64,000 bases of DNA from Azophilus sp965215035 (GCA_965215035.1 OZ244040.1:1364001-1428000), one strand, 5' to 3'. Counted from the first letter of the stretch, positions 12,485-29,543 are shown. Notes: a model not told the origin generated them from the sequence alone. Numbers and translations: made by a program.

Positions 12485-12560
12485 GCCGCCATAGCTCAAT
12501 CGGCAGAGCAACTCACTTGTAATGAGTAGGTCCAGGGTTCGATTCCTTGTGGCGGCACCA
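12485..12560 (+). tRNA. thrU: tRNA-Thr (TGT)
   Basis: 76-nt cloverleaf with encoded CCA; anticodon loop ACTTGTAAT gives TGT. First of the Thr-Tyr-Gly-Thr set in front of tuf. Confidence 0.96.
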
Positions 12561-12826
12561 GGGCACGCCATCCCTAGTCGGCTGGCGTACGGCCGGGTGT
12601 GGGGTTGATAGGGATTGCGTTCAAACCGCCCCGCGGCCCGGCAGCGGTGGCCGCATCGTTTGAATGCCGGTATGGCGAGGGTAGCGGCCTGGTCCGTTGC
12701 CGACAAGGAAGATTGCGTTGTGTGTTTGCGGCGAGGGTTGTGAACGCATGGCGTGTTTTGCGTTTTGGAAAGCCGGATTCCGGCCGGCACGGGAGGCGAA
12801 TCAGGTAGCATCGGTTACTGGTTTCA
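12561..12826 (+). other. tRNA-Thr to tRNA-Tyr spacer
   Basis: 266 bp with no gene that I can support. It is unusually long for this tRNA cluster and has no obvious hairpin or repeat. Probably transcribed spacer. Confidence 0.5.
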
Positions 12827-12911
12827 GGTGGGGTTCCCGAGTGGCCAAAGGGATCAGACTGTAAATCTGACGGCTCAGCCTTCGAAGGTTCGAATCCTTC
12901 CCCCACCACCA
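12827..12911 (+). tRNA. tyrU: tRNA-Tyr (GTA)
   Basis: 85-nt class II tRNA with long variable arm and encoded CCA; anticodon GTA in ACTGTAAAT. Nearly identical in plan to the E. coli gene at the same place. Confidence 0.97.
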
Positions 12912-12925
12912 GGGCGGCACATGTG

Positions 12926-12999
<74 letters not shown>

Positions 13000-13034
13000 G
13001 GCCGGGTCGCTCGACGCCACCGCTGGACGGCAAG

Positions 13035-13110
13035 GCTCACATAGCTCAGCAGGTAGAGCGCTTCCTTGGTAAGGAAGAGGTCATCGGTTCAAATCCGATT
13101 GTGAGCACCA
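13035..13110 (+). tRNA. thrT: tRNA-Thr (GGT)
   Basis: 76-nt cloverleaf with encoded CCA; anticodon GGT in CTTGGTAAG. It ends 56 bp before tuf, so both are probably on one transcript. Confidence 0.96.
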
Positions 13111-13166
13111 GTACTCGGGCCAAGGGCTCAAGGCGAGATCAAGGGTTAGAACAGCACGAGGAAAAA

Positions 13167-14357
13167 ATGGCTAAAGAACGATTCGAACGGACCAAGCCGC
13201 ATGTGAACGTGGGAACCATCGGTCATGTGGACCACGGCAAAACCACGCTGACGGCGGCATTGACCAAGGTGTGCGCGGCGGCGCGCGGCGGCGAGATTCG
13301 GGAATTCGACCAGATCGACAATGCCCCGGAGGAGAAGGCGCGGGGGATCACCATCGCCACCGCCCATGTCGAGTACGAGAGCGAACAACGCCACTACGCC
13401 CATGTGGACTGTCCCGGGCACGCGGACTATGTGAAGAACATGATCACCGGCGCCGCGCAGATGGACGGTGCGGTACTCGTTGTCTCGGCTGCCGATGGCC
13501 CCATGCCGCAGACGCGGGAGCACATCCTGCTGTCCCGTCAAGTGGGCGTGCCGCGCATTGTCGTCTACATGAACAAGGCCGACATGGTGGATGACGAGGA
13601 GCTCATCGAGCTGGTGGAAATGGAAGTCCGCGAGTTGCTCGACCAGTACGAGTTTCCCGGCGACGATACGCCGATCATCATCGGCAGCGCCCTCAAGGCG
13701 TTGGAGGGCGAGGACAGCGAGTTCGGCGTCCAGTCCATCCACGCGCTGCTGAACGCTCTAGACGACTATATACCGGAGCCGGAGCGCCCGGTCGATCAGC
13801 CGTTTCTAATGCCCATCGAGGATGTCTTTTCCATCGCTGGCCGCGGTACCGTGGTAACGGGCCGAATCGCCCGGGGTATCGTGAAGGTTGGCGACGAGGT
13901 GGAGATTGTGGGCATTCGCGAAACCCGGCAGACCACCTGCACCGGTGTGGAAATGTTCCGCAAACTGCTCGACGAGGGGCGTGCCGGCGAGAATGTCGGC
14001 GTTCTGCTGCGCGGCATCAAGCGGGACGAGGTGGAACGCGGCCAGGTGCTTGCGATTCCGCGCAGCATCACACCACACACGGAGTTCGACGCCGAGGTCT
14101 ACGTGTTGTCCAAGGACGAGGGGGGGCGCCATACACCCTTCTTCCAGGGGTATCGCCCGCAGTTCTTCTTTGAGACCACGGATGTGACCGGCACGGTGGA
14201 GTTGCCGAAGGATGTCGAGATGGTAATGCCCGGCGACAACGTGAATATGGCGGTGCAGTTGATCTCGCCCATTGCCATGGAAGAGGGGCAGCGCTTCGCC
14301 ATTCGAGAAGGCGGCCGCACGGTTGGGGCCGGGGTCGTCACCAAGATTACCCAATAG
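13167..14357 (+). CDS. tuf: elongation factor Tu
   Basis: GTPase that delivers aminoacyl-tRNA to the ribosomal A site. 396 residues, the standard length. Visible motifs are P-loop GHVDHGKT (19-26), effector RGITI, DCPGHADY (switch II with His84-equivalent) and NKAD, followed by the two beta-barrel domains. ATG 13167 follows an AGGA-type site and is the only start giving the conserved MAKERFERTKPHVNVGTIGH. It is the only tuf in the window: the usual second copy between fusA and rpsJ is absent. tRNA-Trp follows after one base. Confidence 0.99.
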   Translation: MAKERFERTKPHVNVGTIGHVDHGKTTLTAALTKVCAAARGGEIREFDQIDNAPEEKARGITIATAHVEYESEQRHYAHVDCPGHADYVKNMITGAAQMDGAVLVVSAADGPMPQTREHILLSRQVGVPRIVVYMNKADMVDDEELIELVEMEVRELLDQYEFPGDDTPIIIGSALKALEGEDSEFGVQSIHALLNALDDYIPEPERPVDQPFLMPIEDVFSIAGRGTVVTGRIARGIVKVGDEVEIVGIRETRQTTCTGVEMFRKLLDEGRAGENVGVLLRGIKRDEVERGQVLAIPRSITPHTEFDAEVYVLSKDEGGRHTPFFQGYRPQFFFETTDVTGTVELPKDVEMVMPGDNVNMAVQLISPIAMEEGQRFAIREGGRTVGAGVVTKITQ

Positions 14358-14358
14358 C

Positions 14359-14434
<76 letters not shown>

Positions 14435-14516
14435 GAACCGGGCGGCGCGGCTGCCCTTGAATGGTGTTTTTGGGTATAGGGATGAGACAGCTTTTCGAGA
14501 CGATATCGCGATTGAC

Positions 14517-14540
14517 GCACCCCGCCCCATGGTGGGGTGC
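14517..14540 (+). terminator. hairpin upstream of secE
   Basis: Perfect 7-bp arms GCACCCC (14517-14523) and GGGGTGC (14534-14540) in the tRNA-Trp to secE gap. No T tract, so it may be an RNA-processing or attenuation structure rather than a full terminator. Confidence 0.35.
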
Positions 14541-14569
14541 CCGGCGCGGGTCATAGGGGCGGCGACGTT

Positions 14570-14935
14570 TTGAGTACCGGTACAGACACCATGGTGAACC
14601 TCGATTGGCTGAAGTGGCTGGTCACGGTCGCCCTGCTGGCGTTGGGCGTGTTCGGCAACTGGTACTACCGGGACGAGTCGCTGTTGCTGAGGGTGCTTGG
14701 TCTGCTTGGTATCGCGGTTGTGGCCGTGGGTATTGCACTACAGACCGAGCGGGGACGGTCCATCTTGTCGCTGTTCAAGGAATCCCGCGCCGAAATCGGC
14801 CGAGTGGTCTGGCCGACCCGGCAGGAAACATTGCAAACGACGGTAATCGTGTTGGTATTGGTGCTGGTATTCGCCCTGATCCTGTGGCTCTTGGATTCCG
14901 CGCTCAGTTGGCTCGTCTCCTCGGTGATTGGGTAG
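14570..14935 (+). CDS. secE: preprotein translocase subunit SecE
   Basis: Small essential subunit of the SecYEG channel in the inner membrane. The 121-residue form starts at TTG 14570, about nine bases after GGGGCGG, and matches the E. coli length; ATG 14591 is the alternative. Three hydrophobic segments are visible (roughly 20-35, 41-58, 93-115 of this form), as in the three-helix proteobacterial SecE, and the conserved cytoplasmic hinge FKESRAEIGRVVWPTRQET precedes the last one. nusG follows after six bases, the classic secE-nusG pair. Confidence 0.95.
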   Translation: MSTGTDTMVNLDWLKWLVTVALLALGVFGNWYYRDESLLLRVLGLLGIAVVAVGIALQTERGRSILSLFKESRAEIGRVVWPTRQETLQTTVIVLVLVLVFALILWLLDSALSWLVSSVIG

Positions 14936-14941
14936 CTGACG

Positions 14942-15493
14942 ATGTCGGAAGCCTCGGCAACAGCAAAGAAATGGTACGTCGTGCACGCCTATTCGGGTTT
15001 CGAGAAGCATGTCGCCCGCACCCTCCAGGAGCGGGTAGACCTGTCACCCCTTAAGGATGCCTTCGGCAGGATCATGGTGCCTGCCGAGGATGTGGTGGAG
15101 ATGCGGGCCGGCCAGAAGCGCCGTAGCGAGCGAAAGTTCTTCCCCGGCTATGTGCTGGTGGAGATGGAGTTGAACGACGAGACCTGGCACCTCGTGAACG
15201 CGACGCCCCGGGTAATGGGTTTTATCGGCGGCACCGCGGACCACCCGGCGCCGCTTACCGACAAGGAGGCCGACGCGATTCTCGATCGGGTTGAGGCGGG
15301 CGGCAAGCGGGCGCGGCCCAAGACGGTATTCGAGCCCGGCGAGTTGGTGCGTGTGGTCGATGGCCCCTTCAACGATTTCAACGGTGTGGTGGAAGAGGTC
15401 AACTACGAGAAGAGCCGCCTGCGGGTTGCGGTAACAATCTTCGGGCGCTCGACCCCGGTGGAACTCGATTTCGACCAGGTTGAGAAGGGCTGA
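14942..15493 (+). CDS. nusG: transcription termination/antitermination protein NusG
   Basis: Binds RNA polymerase, suppresses pausing, and links it to Rho or to the ribosome (through S10). 183 residues: NGN domain about 9-115 (KKWYVVHAYSGFEKHV, RKFFPGYVLV, GFIGG) and a C-terminal KOW domain about 130-183 (FEPGELVRVVDGPFNDFNGVVEEV). ATG 14942 is preceded by TAGCTGACG without a strong ribosome site, so translation may depend on secE six bases upstream. Confidence 0.98.
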   Translation: MSEASATAKKWYVVHAYSGFEKHVARTLQERVDLSPLKDAFGRIMVPAEDVVEMRAGQKRRSERKFFPGYVLVEMELNDETWHLVNATPRVMGFIGGTADHPAPLTDKEADAILDRVEAGGKRARPKTVFEPGELVRVVDGPFNDFNGVVEEVNYEKSRLRVAVTIFGRSTPVELDFDQVEKG

Positions 15494-15541
15494 AACAAAT
15501 GGCGGCGGCGCCCACGGGGGCGTCGTCCGGGGAGCTTGGGA

Positions 15542-15988
15542 ATGGCAAAGAGCACGAAAAGAGTAAGCGCTTACATCAAGCTGCAGGTGCCGGCGGGCCA
15601 AGCCAACCCGAGCCCGCCGGTTGGCCCGGCGCTCGGCCAGCACGGCGTCAACATCATGGATTTCTGCAAGGCGTTCAACGCCCAGACCCAGGGCCTGGAG
15701 CCGGGCATGCCGACGCCGGTGGTCATAACCCTGTACTCCGACCGCACCTTCGGCTTCATCATGAAAACGCCGCCGGCGGCGGTGTTGCTGCGCAAGGCCG
15801 CCCGCATCGACAAGGGCAGCGGCACGCCGAATGTCAACAAGGTTGGCAGGGTGACCCGGGCGCAACTCGAGGAAATCGCCCGCATCAAGGATCCGGACCT
15901 TACCGCCGCGAACCTCGATGCGGCGGTGCGCACCATTGCCGGCAGCGCCCGAAGCGCCGGTATAGAAGTGGAACTGGAGGCTGTCTAG
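15542..15988 (+). CDS. rplK: 50S ribosomal protein L11
   Basis: Binds the GTPase-associated centre of 23S rRNA. 148 residues; the N-terminal proline-rich QVPAGQANPSPPVGPALGQHG and a C-terminal rRNA-binding domain (PPAAVLLRKAARIDKGSG) are clear. Start ATG 15542 follows GGGGAG. Its stop overlaps the GTG of rplA (TAGTG). Confidence 0.98.
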   Translation: MAKSTKRVSAYIKLQVPAGQANPSPPVGPALGQHGVNIMDFCKAFNAQTQGLEPGMPTPVVITLYSDRTFGFIMKTPPAAVLLRKAARIDKGSGTPNVNKVGRVTRAQLEEIARIKDPDLTAANLDAAVRTIAGSARSAGIEVELEAV

Positions 15989-16683
15989 TGGCTAGGCCGA
16001 GTAGGCGCATGCGCGCCGTCGCCGAGCGCGCCGACAAGCGCAGGGCGTACAGCATCGACGAGGCGGTGACGCTGCTCGCCGAGTTGCCCCAGGCAAAGTT
16101 CAAGGAGAGCATCGATGTGTCGGTGAATCTTGGCGTGGACGTGAAGCGCTCGGACCAGACGCTGCGCGGAGCGACCAGATTACCGCATGGTACCGGTCGA
16201 ACGGCCCGCGTCGCCGTATTTGCCCAGGGGGAAAAAGCGGCCCGGGCGGAGGCGGCCGGCGCCGATGTGGTGGGCCTGGAGGATCTTGCCGAACGGCTGC
16301 AGGGTGGTGATCTGAACTTCGATGTGATCATCGCGTCGCCGGATACCATGCGCGTGGTGGGGAAACTCGGCAGGTTGCTCGGCCCCCGCGGGCTCATGCC
16401 GAACCCGAAGACCGGCACCGTCACGGCGGATGTCGAAACCGCGGTCAACAACGCCAAGGCGGGCCAGGTTCAGTACCGCACCGACCGTGGTGGCATCATT
16501 CACGGCAGCGTCGGCCGGGTGGGCTTCTCCGCCGAGCAGATCAGGGAGAATGTGGAGGCGCTGGTATCGGACCTCAAGAAGGCCAGACCCGCCGCGGCGA
16601 AAGGGGTCTATCTGAAAAAGATCACCTTGTCCACAACCATGGGCCCCGGCCTGCCCATCGATCTGTCGTCACTGAATGTCTAG
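15988..16683 (+). CDS. rplA: 50S ribosomal protein L1
   Basis: L1-stalk protein and, in the known operons, the translational repressor of rplKA. 231 residues starting at GTG 15988, which overlaps the rplK stop. Landmarks: YSIDEAVTLL near 20, LGVDVKRSDQTLRG, LGRLLGPRGLMPNPKTGTV (the conserved L1 signature) and the last segment with ITLSTTMGPG. L1 binds its own mRNA near the rplK start in other bacteria; a matching RNA motif was not examined here. Confidence 0.98.
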   Translation: MARPSRRMRAVAERADKRRAYSIDEAVTLLAELPQAKFKESIDVSVNLGVDVKRSDQTLRGATRLPHGTGRTARVAVFAQGEKAARAEAAGADVVGLEDLAERLQGGDLNFDVIIASPDTMRVVGKLGRLLGPRGLMPNPKTGTVTADVETAVNNAKAGQVQYRTDRGGIIHGSVGRVGFSAEQIRENVEALVSDLKKARPAAAKGVYLKKITLSTTMGPGLPIDLSSLNV

Positions 16684-16732
16684 GTGTCTAGGGGCAAACC
16701 CCAAGTACTCCGGTTGAGTAAGGAGCCATTAA

Positions 16733-17263
16733 GTGCCGTTGCGGCTGAAACAGAAACAGGAAATCGTTGCCGAAGTCAATCTGGAGGCGGCTGCGGCGCT
16801 GGCGGCGGTCCTCGCCGACTACCGCGGCATGACGGTGAGCGAAATGACCGGACTGCGCGAGCAGGCGCGGCAACAGGGTGTGTATCTGAAGGTGGTCCGC
16901 AATACGCTGGTCAGGCGGGCGCTGGCGGGCACCGAATACGCATGCTTGGACGAGGCCCTGGTCGGCCCGACGCTGCTGGCCTTCTCCAGGGGAGAGCCCG
17001 GTTCCGCGGCGCGGCTGCTCCGGGACTGCGCCACGCAATACAGCGCACTGGAGGTCAAGGCGCTGTCGATTGGCGGAGAGTTGCTCGATGCGGGCCAGCT
17101 CGACCGGGTTGCCAAGCTGCCAACCCGGGAAGAAGCCATCGCGCTGCTCATGGGAGTCATTCAGGCACCGCTCGCCAAGCTGGCCGGAACGCTTAGCGAG
17201 GTGCCCGGCAAACTGGCGCGAACACTGGCCGCGATTCGCGATACCAAGGAATCCGGCGACTAG
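16733..17263 (+). CDS. rplJ: 50S ribosomal protein L10
   Basis: Base of the L7/L12 stalk. 176 residues, a little longer than E. coli (165), with the N-terminal rRNA-binding domain (KQEIVAEVNLEAAAALAAVLADYRG), VRNTLVRRA, and the C-terminal helix that anchors L12 dimers. GTG 16733 follows TAAGGAG. The gap from rplA is only 49 bp, too short for the long leader in which L10-L12 usually regulates this gene. Confidence 0.97.
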   Translation: MPLRLKQKQEIVAEVNLEAAAALAAVLADYRGMTVSEMTGLREQARQQGVYLKVVRNTLVRRALAGTEYACLDEALVGPTLLAFSRGEPGSAARLLRDCATQYSALEVKALSIGGELLDAGQLDRVAKLPTREEAIALLMGVIQAPLAKLAGTLSEVPGKLARTLAAIRDTKESGD

Positions 17264-17293
17264 AACTACTTTGACGATTCGAGGAGATTAACA

Positions 17294-17680
17294 ATGGCAT
17301 TGTCCCAAGATGACATCCTGAACGCCATCGCCGAAATGAGCGTTATGGAGGTGGTGGAACTGATTCAGGCCATGGAGGAGAAGTTTGGTGTCTCCGCGGC
17401 CGCTGCGGCGGTGGCCGCCCCGGCGGCGGCCAATGGCGATGCGGGCGGCGACGCGGGCGCCGAGGAACAGACCGAGTTCGACGTGATATTGAGTTCTTTC
17501 GGGGAGAAGAAGGTCACCGTGATTAAGACGGTTCGCGCCATCACCGGGCTCGGCCTGAAGGAAGCGAAGGCACTGGTGGACGGCGCCCCCTCTCCGGTCA
17601 AGGAAGGGGCCACCAAGGAAGAAGCCGAAGACATCCAGAAGCAACTTGAAGAGGCCGGCGCGCAGGTCGAGCTCAAGTAG
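17294..17680 (+). CDS. rplL: 50S ribosomal protein L7/L12
   Basis: Stalk protein that recruits translation factors. 128 residues: N-terminal dimerisation helices (1-35), an alanine/glycine-rich hinge (about 36-62) and the C-terminal factor-binding domain (KVTVIKTVRAITGLGLKEAK). ATG 17294 follows GAGGAG. A 30-bp gap from rplJ and an attenuator-like hairpin before rpoB fit the classic rplJL-rpoBC arrangement. Confidence 0.98.
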   Translation: MALSQDDILNAIAEMSVMEVVELIQAMEEKFGVSAAAAAVAAPAAANGDAGGDAGAEEQTEFDVILSSFGEKKVTVIKTVRAITGLGLKEAKALVDGAPSPVKEGATKEEAEDIQKQLEEAGAQVELK

Positions 17681-17702
17681 TTGGGTTCTACACCGGCACA
17701 TC

Positions 17703-17730
17703 GGCCGACGCCCGGGTAGGGGCGTCGGCC
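17703..17730 (+). terminator. rplL-rpoB attenuator-type hairpin
   Basis: Perfect 10-bp arms GGCCGACGCC (17703-17712) and GGCGTCGGCC (17721-17730), loop 8 nt, then TTTCGTCGTT. It matches the position of the E. coli partial terminator that sets rpoBC below rplL. Confidence 0.65.
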
Positions 17731-17769
17731 TTTCGTCGTTCAGATAACGCACGAGCGTGGGAGATTCCA

Positions 17770-21843
<4,074 letters not shown>

Positions 21844-21897
21844 CGCTGATGCTGGCGCCGGTCTGTAATCGAAACCCATGGTAGCTGGAGAAAGACC

Positions 21898-26109
<4,212 letters not shown>

Positions 26110-26121
26110 GGCATTGCCGGA

Positions 26122-26173
26122 TTGCGGACAACCCCGTGGCAACGATAGAATCGCGCACCCCCCGGTGCCGGGG
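26122..26173 (+). promoter_or_regulatory. str operon promoter with 5' hairpin
   Basis: TTGCGG (26122-26127), 18-bp spacer, TAGAAT (26146-26151). A strong GC hairpin (CCCCCCG/CGGGGGG) covers 26158-26173, near the predicted transcription start, so the transcript would begin with it. rpsL starts 26 bp later. Alternatively the hairpin could end rpoBC transcription. Confidence 0.5.
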
Positions 26174-26199
26174 GGCGGTATGCGGCTAGCAACGGAGGC

Positions 26200-26574
26200 A
26201 TGGTGGCAACGATAAGCCAATTGGTCAGGAAACCCCGGAAACGCAAGGCCCGGAAGAATATTGTTCCCGCCCTGCAGGGTAGCCCGCAGAAACGTGGCGT
26301 ATGCACGCGGGTATATACAACCACCCCGAAGAAGCCCAATTCGGCGCTCAGGAAGGTCTGCCGCGTGCGCCTGACCAACGGCCACGAGGTCACCTCCTAC
26401 ATTGGCGGAGAAGGCCACAACCTGCAGGAACACTCCGTAATCCTCATACGCGGCGGACGGGTCAAGGATCTTCCCGGCGTCCGCTACCACACGGTGCGGG
26501 GCACGCTGGATACCTCCGGTGTCTCCGACCGCAAACAGGGACGATCAAAATACGGAGCGAAGCGCCCGCGCTAG
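26200..26574 (+). CDS. rpsL: 30S ribosomal protein S12
   Basis: Decoding-centre protein. 124 residues, E. coli length. ATG 26200 follows GGAGG. The streptomycin positions are wild type: lysine in TTTPKKPNSALRK and lysine in GRVKDLPGVRYH. Also PQKRGVCTRVYTTTPKK and NLQEHSVILIRGG. First gene of the rpsL-rpsG-fusA transcript. Confidence 0.99.
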   Translation: MVATISQLVRKPRKRKARKNIVPALQGSPQKRGVCTRVYTTTPKKPNSALRKVCRVRLTNGHEVTSYIGGEGHNLQEHSVILIRGGRVKDLPGVRYHTVRGTLDTSGVSDRKQGRSKYGAKRPR

Positions 26575-26646
26575 CCGATTCGTCAATACCCCAGTAAGGC
26601 CCCGGATTCGTCTCGGGGAGCCACCTGAAGCAAGGAGCACAACAAC

Positions 26647-27117
26647 ATGCCGAGACGCAGAGTCGTGGCGAGGCGGGAAATTCTCCCGGACCCCAAGTAC
26701 CAAAACCAGACCGTCGCCAAGTTCATCAACCACGTTATGGTAAGTGGCAAGAAATCCGTTGCCGAACGCATTGTGTACGGTGCGCTGTCCCGTATTGAGC
26801 AGCGCGGCAAGGCCGACCCGGTGGAGGTTTTCGAGCAGGCGCTAGAGGCGGTTGCGCCCTTCGTGGAAGTCAAGTCCCGGCGCGTGGGCGGTGCCACCTA
26901 CCAGGTGCCCGTGGAAGTGCGGCCGTCCCGCCGTCAGGCGCTGGCCATGCGCTGGCTGGTTGACTGCGCGCGCTCCAGGGGCGAGAAGACCATGGCGTTG
27001 CGGCTGGCCGGCGAACTGATGGACGCGGCGGACGGCCGGGGCACGGCGGTGAAGCGGCGGGAAGACACGCACCGCATGGCGGAAGCAAACCGGGCTTTCG
27101 CCCACTACCGCTTCTAA
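26647..27117 (+). CDS. rpsG: 30S ribosomal protein S7
   Basis: Head assembly protein and repressor of the str operon in E. coli. 156 residues, standard. ATG 26647 follows an AAGGAG-like site. Landmarks are MPRRRVVARREILPDPK, the KFINHVMVSGKK segment and YQVPVEVRPSRRQALAMRW. The 72-bp rpsL-rpsG gap resembles the S7-binding gap of E. coli, but the RNA structure was not modelled. Confidence 0.98.
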   Translation: MPRRRVVARREILPDPKYQNQTVAKFINHVMVSGKKSVAERIVYGALSRIEQRGKADPVEVFEQALEAVAPFVEVKSRRVGGATYQVPVEVRPSRRQALAMRWLVDCARSRGEKTMALRLAGELMDAADGRGTAVKRREDTHRMAEANRAFAHYRF

Positions 27118-27160
27118 AGTTCAGCCCGATTCTGGATTCCAGCGTACTCGGAAAGCGCCG

Positions 27161-29254
27161 ATGGCTCGTGAAACCCCCATTAACCGCTACCGGAACATCG
27201 GTATCGTCGCCCATGTGGATGCCGGCAAGACCACCACCACGGAGCGGGTGCTGTTCTACACCGGGCTGTCCTACAAGATCGGCGAGGTGCACGACGGGGC
27301 GGCGGTTATGGACTGGATGGAGCAGGAGCAGGAAAGGGGCATCACCATCACCTCGGCCGCCACGACCTGTTTCTGGCAGGGCATGAACCAGCAATATGAC
27401 CGCCATCGCGTCAACATTATCGATACCCCGGGGCACGTGGACTTCACCATCGAGGTGGAACGCAGCTTGCGGGTTCTCGACGGCGCGGTGGTTGTCTTCT
27501 GCGCAACCTCGGGCGTCGAGCCCCAGTCGGAAACCGTGTGGCGCCAGGCCAATCGCTACGAGGTGCCCCGTATCGTATTCGTCAACAAGATGGACCGCGC
27601 CGGCGCCGATTTCCTGCGCGTGGTCGGCCAGATCGAGAGTCGCCTGGGCTCGAACCCCGTTCCAGTGCAGCTTGCCATTGGCGCCGAGGAGCATTTCCGG
27701 GGCGTTGTGGATCTCATCCGCATGAAGGCGATCTACTGGAACGATCACGACCAGGGCCTGACCTACGAGCTCGCCGACATCCCGGATGACCTGCGCCCGG
27801 ATGCGCAGCTTTGGCGCGAACGGATGCTGGAGACCGCCGCGGAAGCGAGCGAGGAATTGATGGACAGGTACCTCGAGGAGGGCGACCTGACGGAGGCGGA
27901 CATTCGCGCCGGGCTGCGCATGCGCACGCTGGCCAATGAGATCGTGCCGGCGCTGTGCGGCTCGGCGTTCAAGAACAAGGGTGTGCAGGCCATGCTCGAC
28001 GCGGTAATCGACTTTCTTCCCAATCCGACGGAGGTGAAAGCCATCGACGGCGTGCTGGAGGATGGCGAGACCCGGGCGACGCGCCCGTCCGACGATGCCG
28101 CCCCCTTCGCGGCGCTGGCATTCAAGATCTCGACCGATTCCTTCGTTGGCACGCTCACTTTCTTCCGCGTCTACTCGGGTGTCCTGCGTTCCGGGGATCA
28201 GGTGTACAACCCGGTTAGGGGCAAGCGCGAGCGGGTCGGCCGGATGGTGCAGATGCACGCCAATCACCGGAGCGAAATCAAGGAGGTGCGCGCAGGCGAC
28301 ATCGCCGCCGCCATTGGCCTAAAGGATGTGGGTACCGGAGATACCCTGTGCGCGCAGACCGATCGTATCACCTTGGAGCGCATGGAGTTTCCAGAGCCGG
28401 TCATCGCCGTCGCCGTGGAGCCGAAGTCGGTGCCCGACCAGGAAAAAATGTCCATTGCCCTGGGCAAGCTGGCCCAGGAAGACCCATCCTTTCGCGTCCA
28501 GACAGATGCGGAATCGGGCCAGACCATCATATCGGGCATGGGAGAATTGCATCTCGACATCATTGTCGAGCGCATGAAACGCGAGTTCAGGGTCGAGGCG
28601 AACATCGGCAAGCCCCAGGTGGCCTATCGCGAAACCATTCGCTCCACCGTGGAAGCCGAAGGCCGGTTCGTCCGTCAAACCGGCGGTCGCGGGCAATATG
28701 GCCATGTTTGGCTCAGAATCGAGCCGTACCGGGACGGGGAAGAACACTACGAGTTCGTCGACCAGATCGTCGGCGGTGCGATTCCCAAGGAGTACATTCC
28801 GGCGGTGGACAAGGGAATTCGGCAGCAGCTACAAAATGGCGTGCTGGCGGGCTTTCCGCTGATCGACCTGCGCGTCACCCTCTACGACGGTTCGTTTCAC
28901 GAGGTCGACTCTTCGGAAATGGCGTTTCGGACCGCGGGTGCCATGGCGCTGCGCGAAGGGGCGCTGCGGGCGAAGCCGGTGCTGCTCGAGCCGGTCATGG
29001 AGGTGGAGGTTGTAACCCCGGGAGACTATATGGGCGATGTGGTGGGCGACCTGAGCCGGCGCCGGGGCATCATCGGCGGCATGGATGAAAACCCCTCCGG
29101 CAAGATCGTGCGCGCCGATGTGCCGTTGTCGGAGATGTTTGGCTACTCGACGGATCTGCGCTCGGCCACCCAGGGACGCGCGACCTATACCATGGAGTTC
29201 TCGAAGTACGCCGAGGTGCCGGAGCGGCTTGCCGAGGGCATCATCAACCGCTAG
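27161..29254 (+). CDS. fusA: elongation factor G
   Basis: Translocation GTPase, 697 residues. Motifs: P-loop AHVDAGKTTTTER (17-29), RGITITSA, DTPGHVDF, NKMD, then domains III-V with a C-terminal EF-G fold (GRGQYGHVWLRIEP, MEVEVVTPGDYMGDVVGDLSRRRG). ATG 27161 follows the rpsG stop after 43 bp. The region after the stop, where a second tuf is normally found, holds an 81-bp repeat instead. Confidence 0.99.
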   Translation: MARETPINRYRNIGIVAHVDAGKTTTTERVLFYTGLSYKIGEVHDGAAVMDWMEQEQERGITITSAATTCFWQGMNQQYDRHRVNIIDTPGHVDFTIEVERSLRVLDGAVVVFCATSGVEPQSETVWRQANRYEVPRIVFVNKMDRAGADFLRVVGQIESRLGSNPVPVQLAIGAEEHFRGVVDLIRMKAIYWNDHDQGLTYELADIPDDLRPDAQLWRERMLETAAEASEELMDRYLEEGDLTEADIRAGLRMRTLANEIVPALCGSAFKNKGVQAMLDAVIDFLPNPTEVKAIDGVLEDGETRATRPSDDAAPFAALAFKISTDSFVGTLTFFRVYSGVLRSGDQVYNPVRGKRERVGRMVQMHANHRSEIKEVRAGDIAAAIGLKDVGTGDTLCAQTDRITLERMEFPEPVIAVAVEPKSVPDQEKMSIALGKLAQEDPSFRVQTDAESGQTIISGMGELHLDIIVERMKREFRVEANIGKPQVAYRETIRSTVEAEGRFVRQTGGRGQYGHVWLRIEPYRDGEEHYEFVDQIVGGAIPKEYIPAVDKGIRQQLQNGVLAGFPLIDLRVTLYDGSFHEVDSSEMAFRTAGAMALREGALRAKPVLLEPVMEVEVVTPGDYMGDVVGDLSRRRGIIGGMDENPSGKIVRADVPLSEMFGYSTDLRSATQGRATYTMEFSKYAEVPERLAEGIINR

Positions 29255-29347
29255 TGCTCCGTCGATGGCGTGGGCGCCCGTCGCATTGGGGGAAGGCCGG
29301 GCTACGCGGCCCGCCCCAAGGCCCCGGGCCGATGCGATAAGCCGTTA

Positions 29348-29428
29348 GTGTATCAGTTTGAATCTGTGGGCTGAGCGGAGGCACGGCACACGGGGGATTC
29401 GGCAAGCCCGGGGTTCAAACTGATACAC
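29348..29428 (-). repeat. 81-bp palindromic-ended repeat, copy B
   Basis: Inverted relative to copies A and C. Arms GTGTATCAGTTTG/CAAACTGATACAC are perfect over 13 bp. A possible CGTT duplication flanks it. It lies between fusA and rpsJ, ending six bases before the S10 promoter. Confidence 0.92.
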
Positions 29429-29433
29429 CGTTG

Positions 29434-29462
29434 TTGCGGCGCTAGTGCCGCATCTGTATAGT
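29434..29462 (+). promoter_or_regulatory. S10 operon promoter
   Basis: TTGCGG (29434-29439), 17-bp spacer, TATAGT (29457-29462). Predicted start near 29469, giving a leader of about 98 nt before rpsJ. Confidence 0.65.
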
Positions 29463-29506
29463 TCGCCCTCCCGATTTTCGGGGTGGTTCAAGAAGCAGGA
29501 GAGCGT

Positions 29507-29543
29507 CCAACTCGGCAATCTTGCCGGATTGGGCGGTTTTTTT
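29507..29543 (+). terminator. S10 leader attenuator-like hairpin with T tract
   Basis: A stem with inner arms CGGCA/TGCCG and outer CCAA/TTGG (29507-29532), then seven T at 29537-29543. It has the form of an intrinsic terminator but lies 24 bp before the rpsJ start and inside its leader. In E. coli L4 stimulates termination in the S10 leader, so the same role is inferred. Confidence 0.65.

Noticed and set aside
26200..26574. streptomycin resistance change in rpsL
   Set aside because: Both key lysines are wild type.
26870..28267. 465-residue open frame on the minus strand
   Set aside because: Antisense shadow of rpsG and fusA without recognisable motifs.
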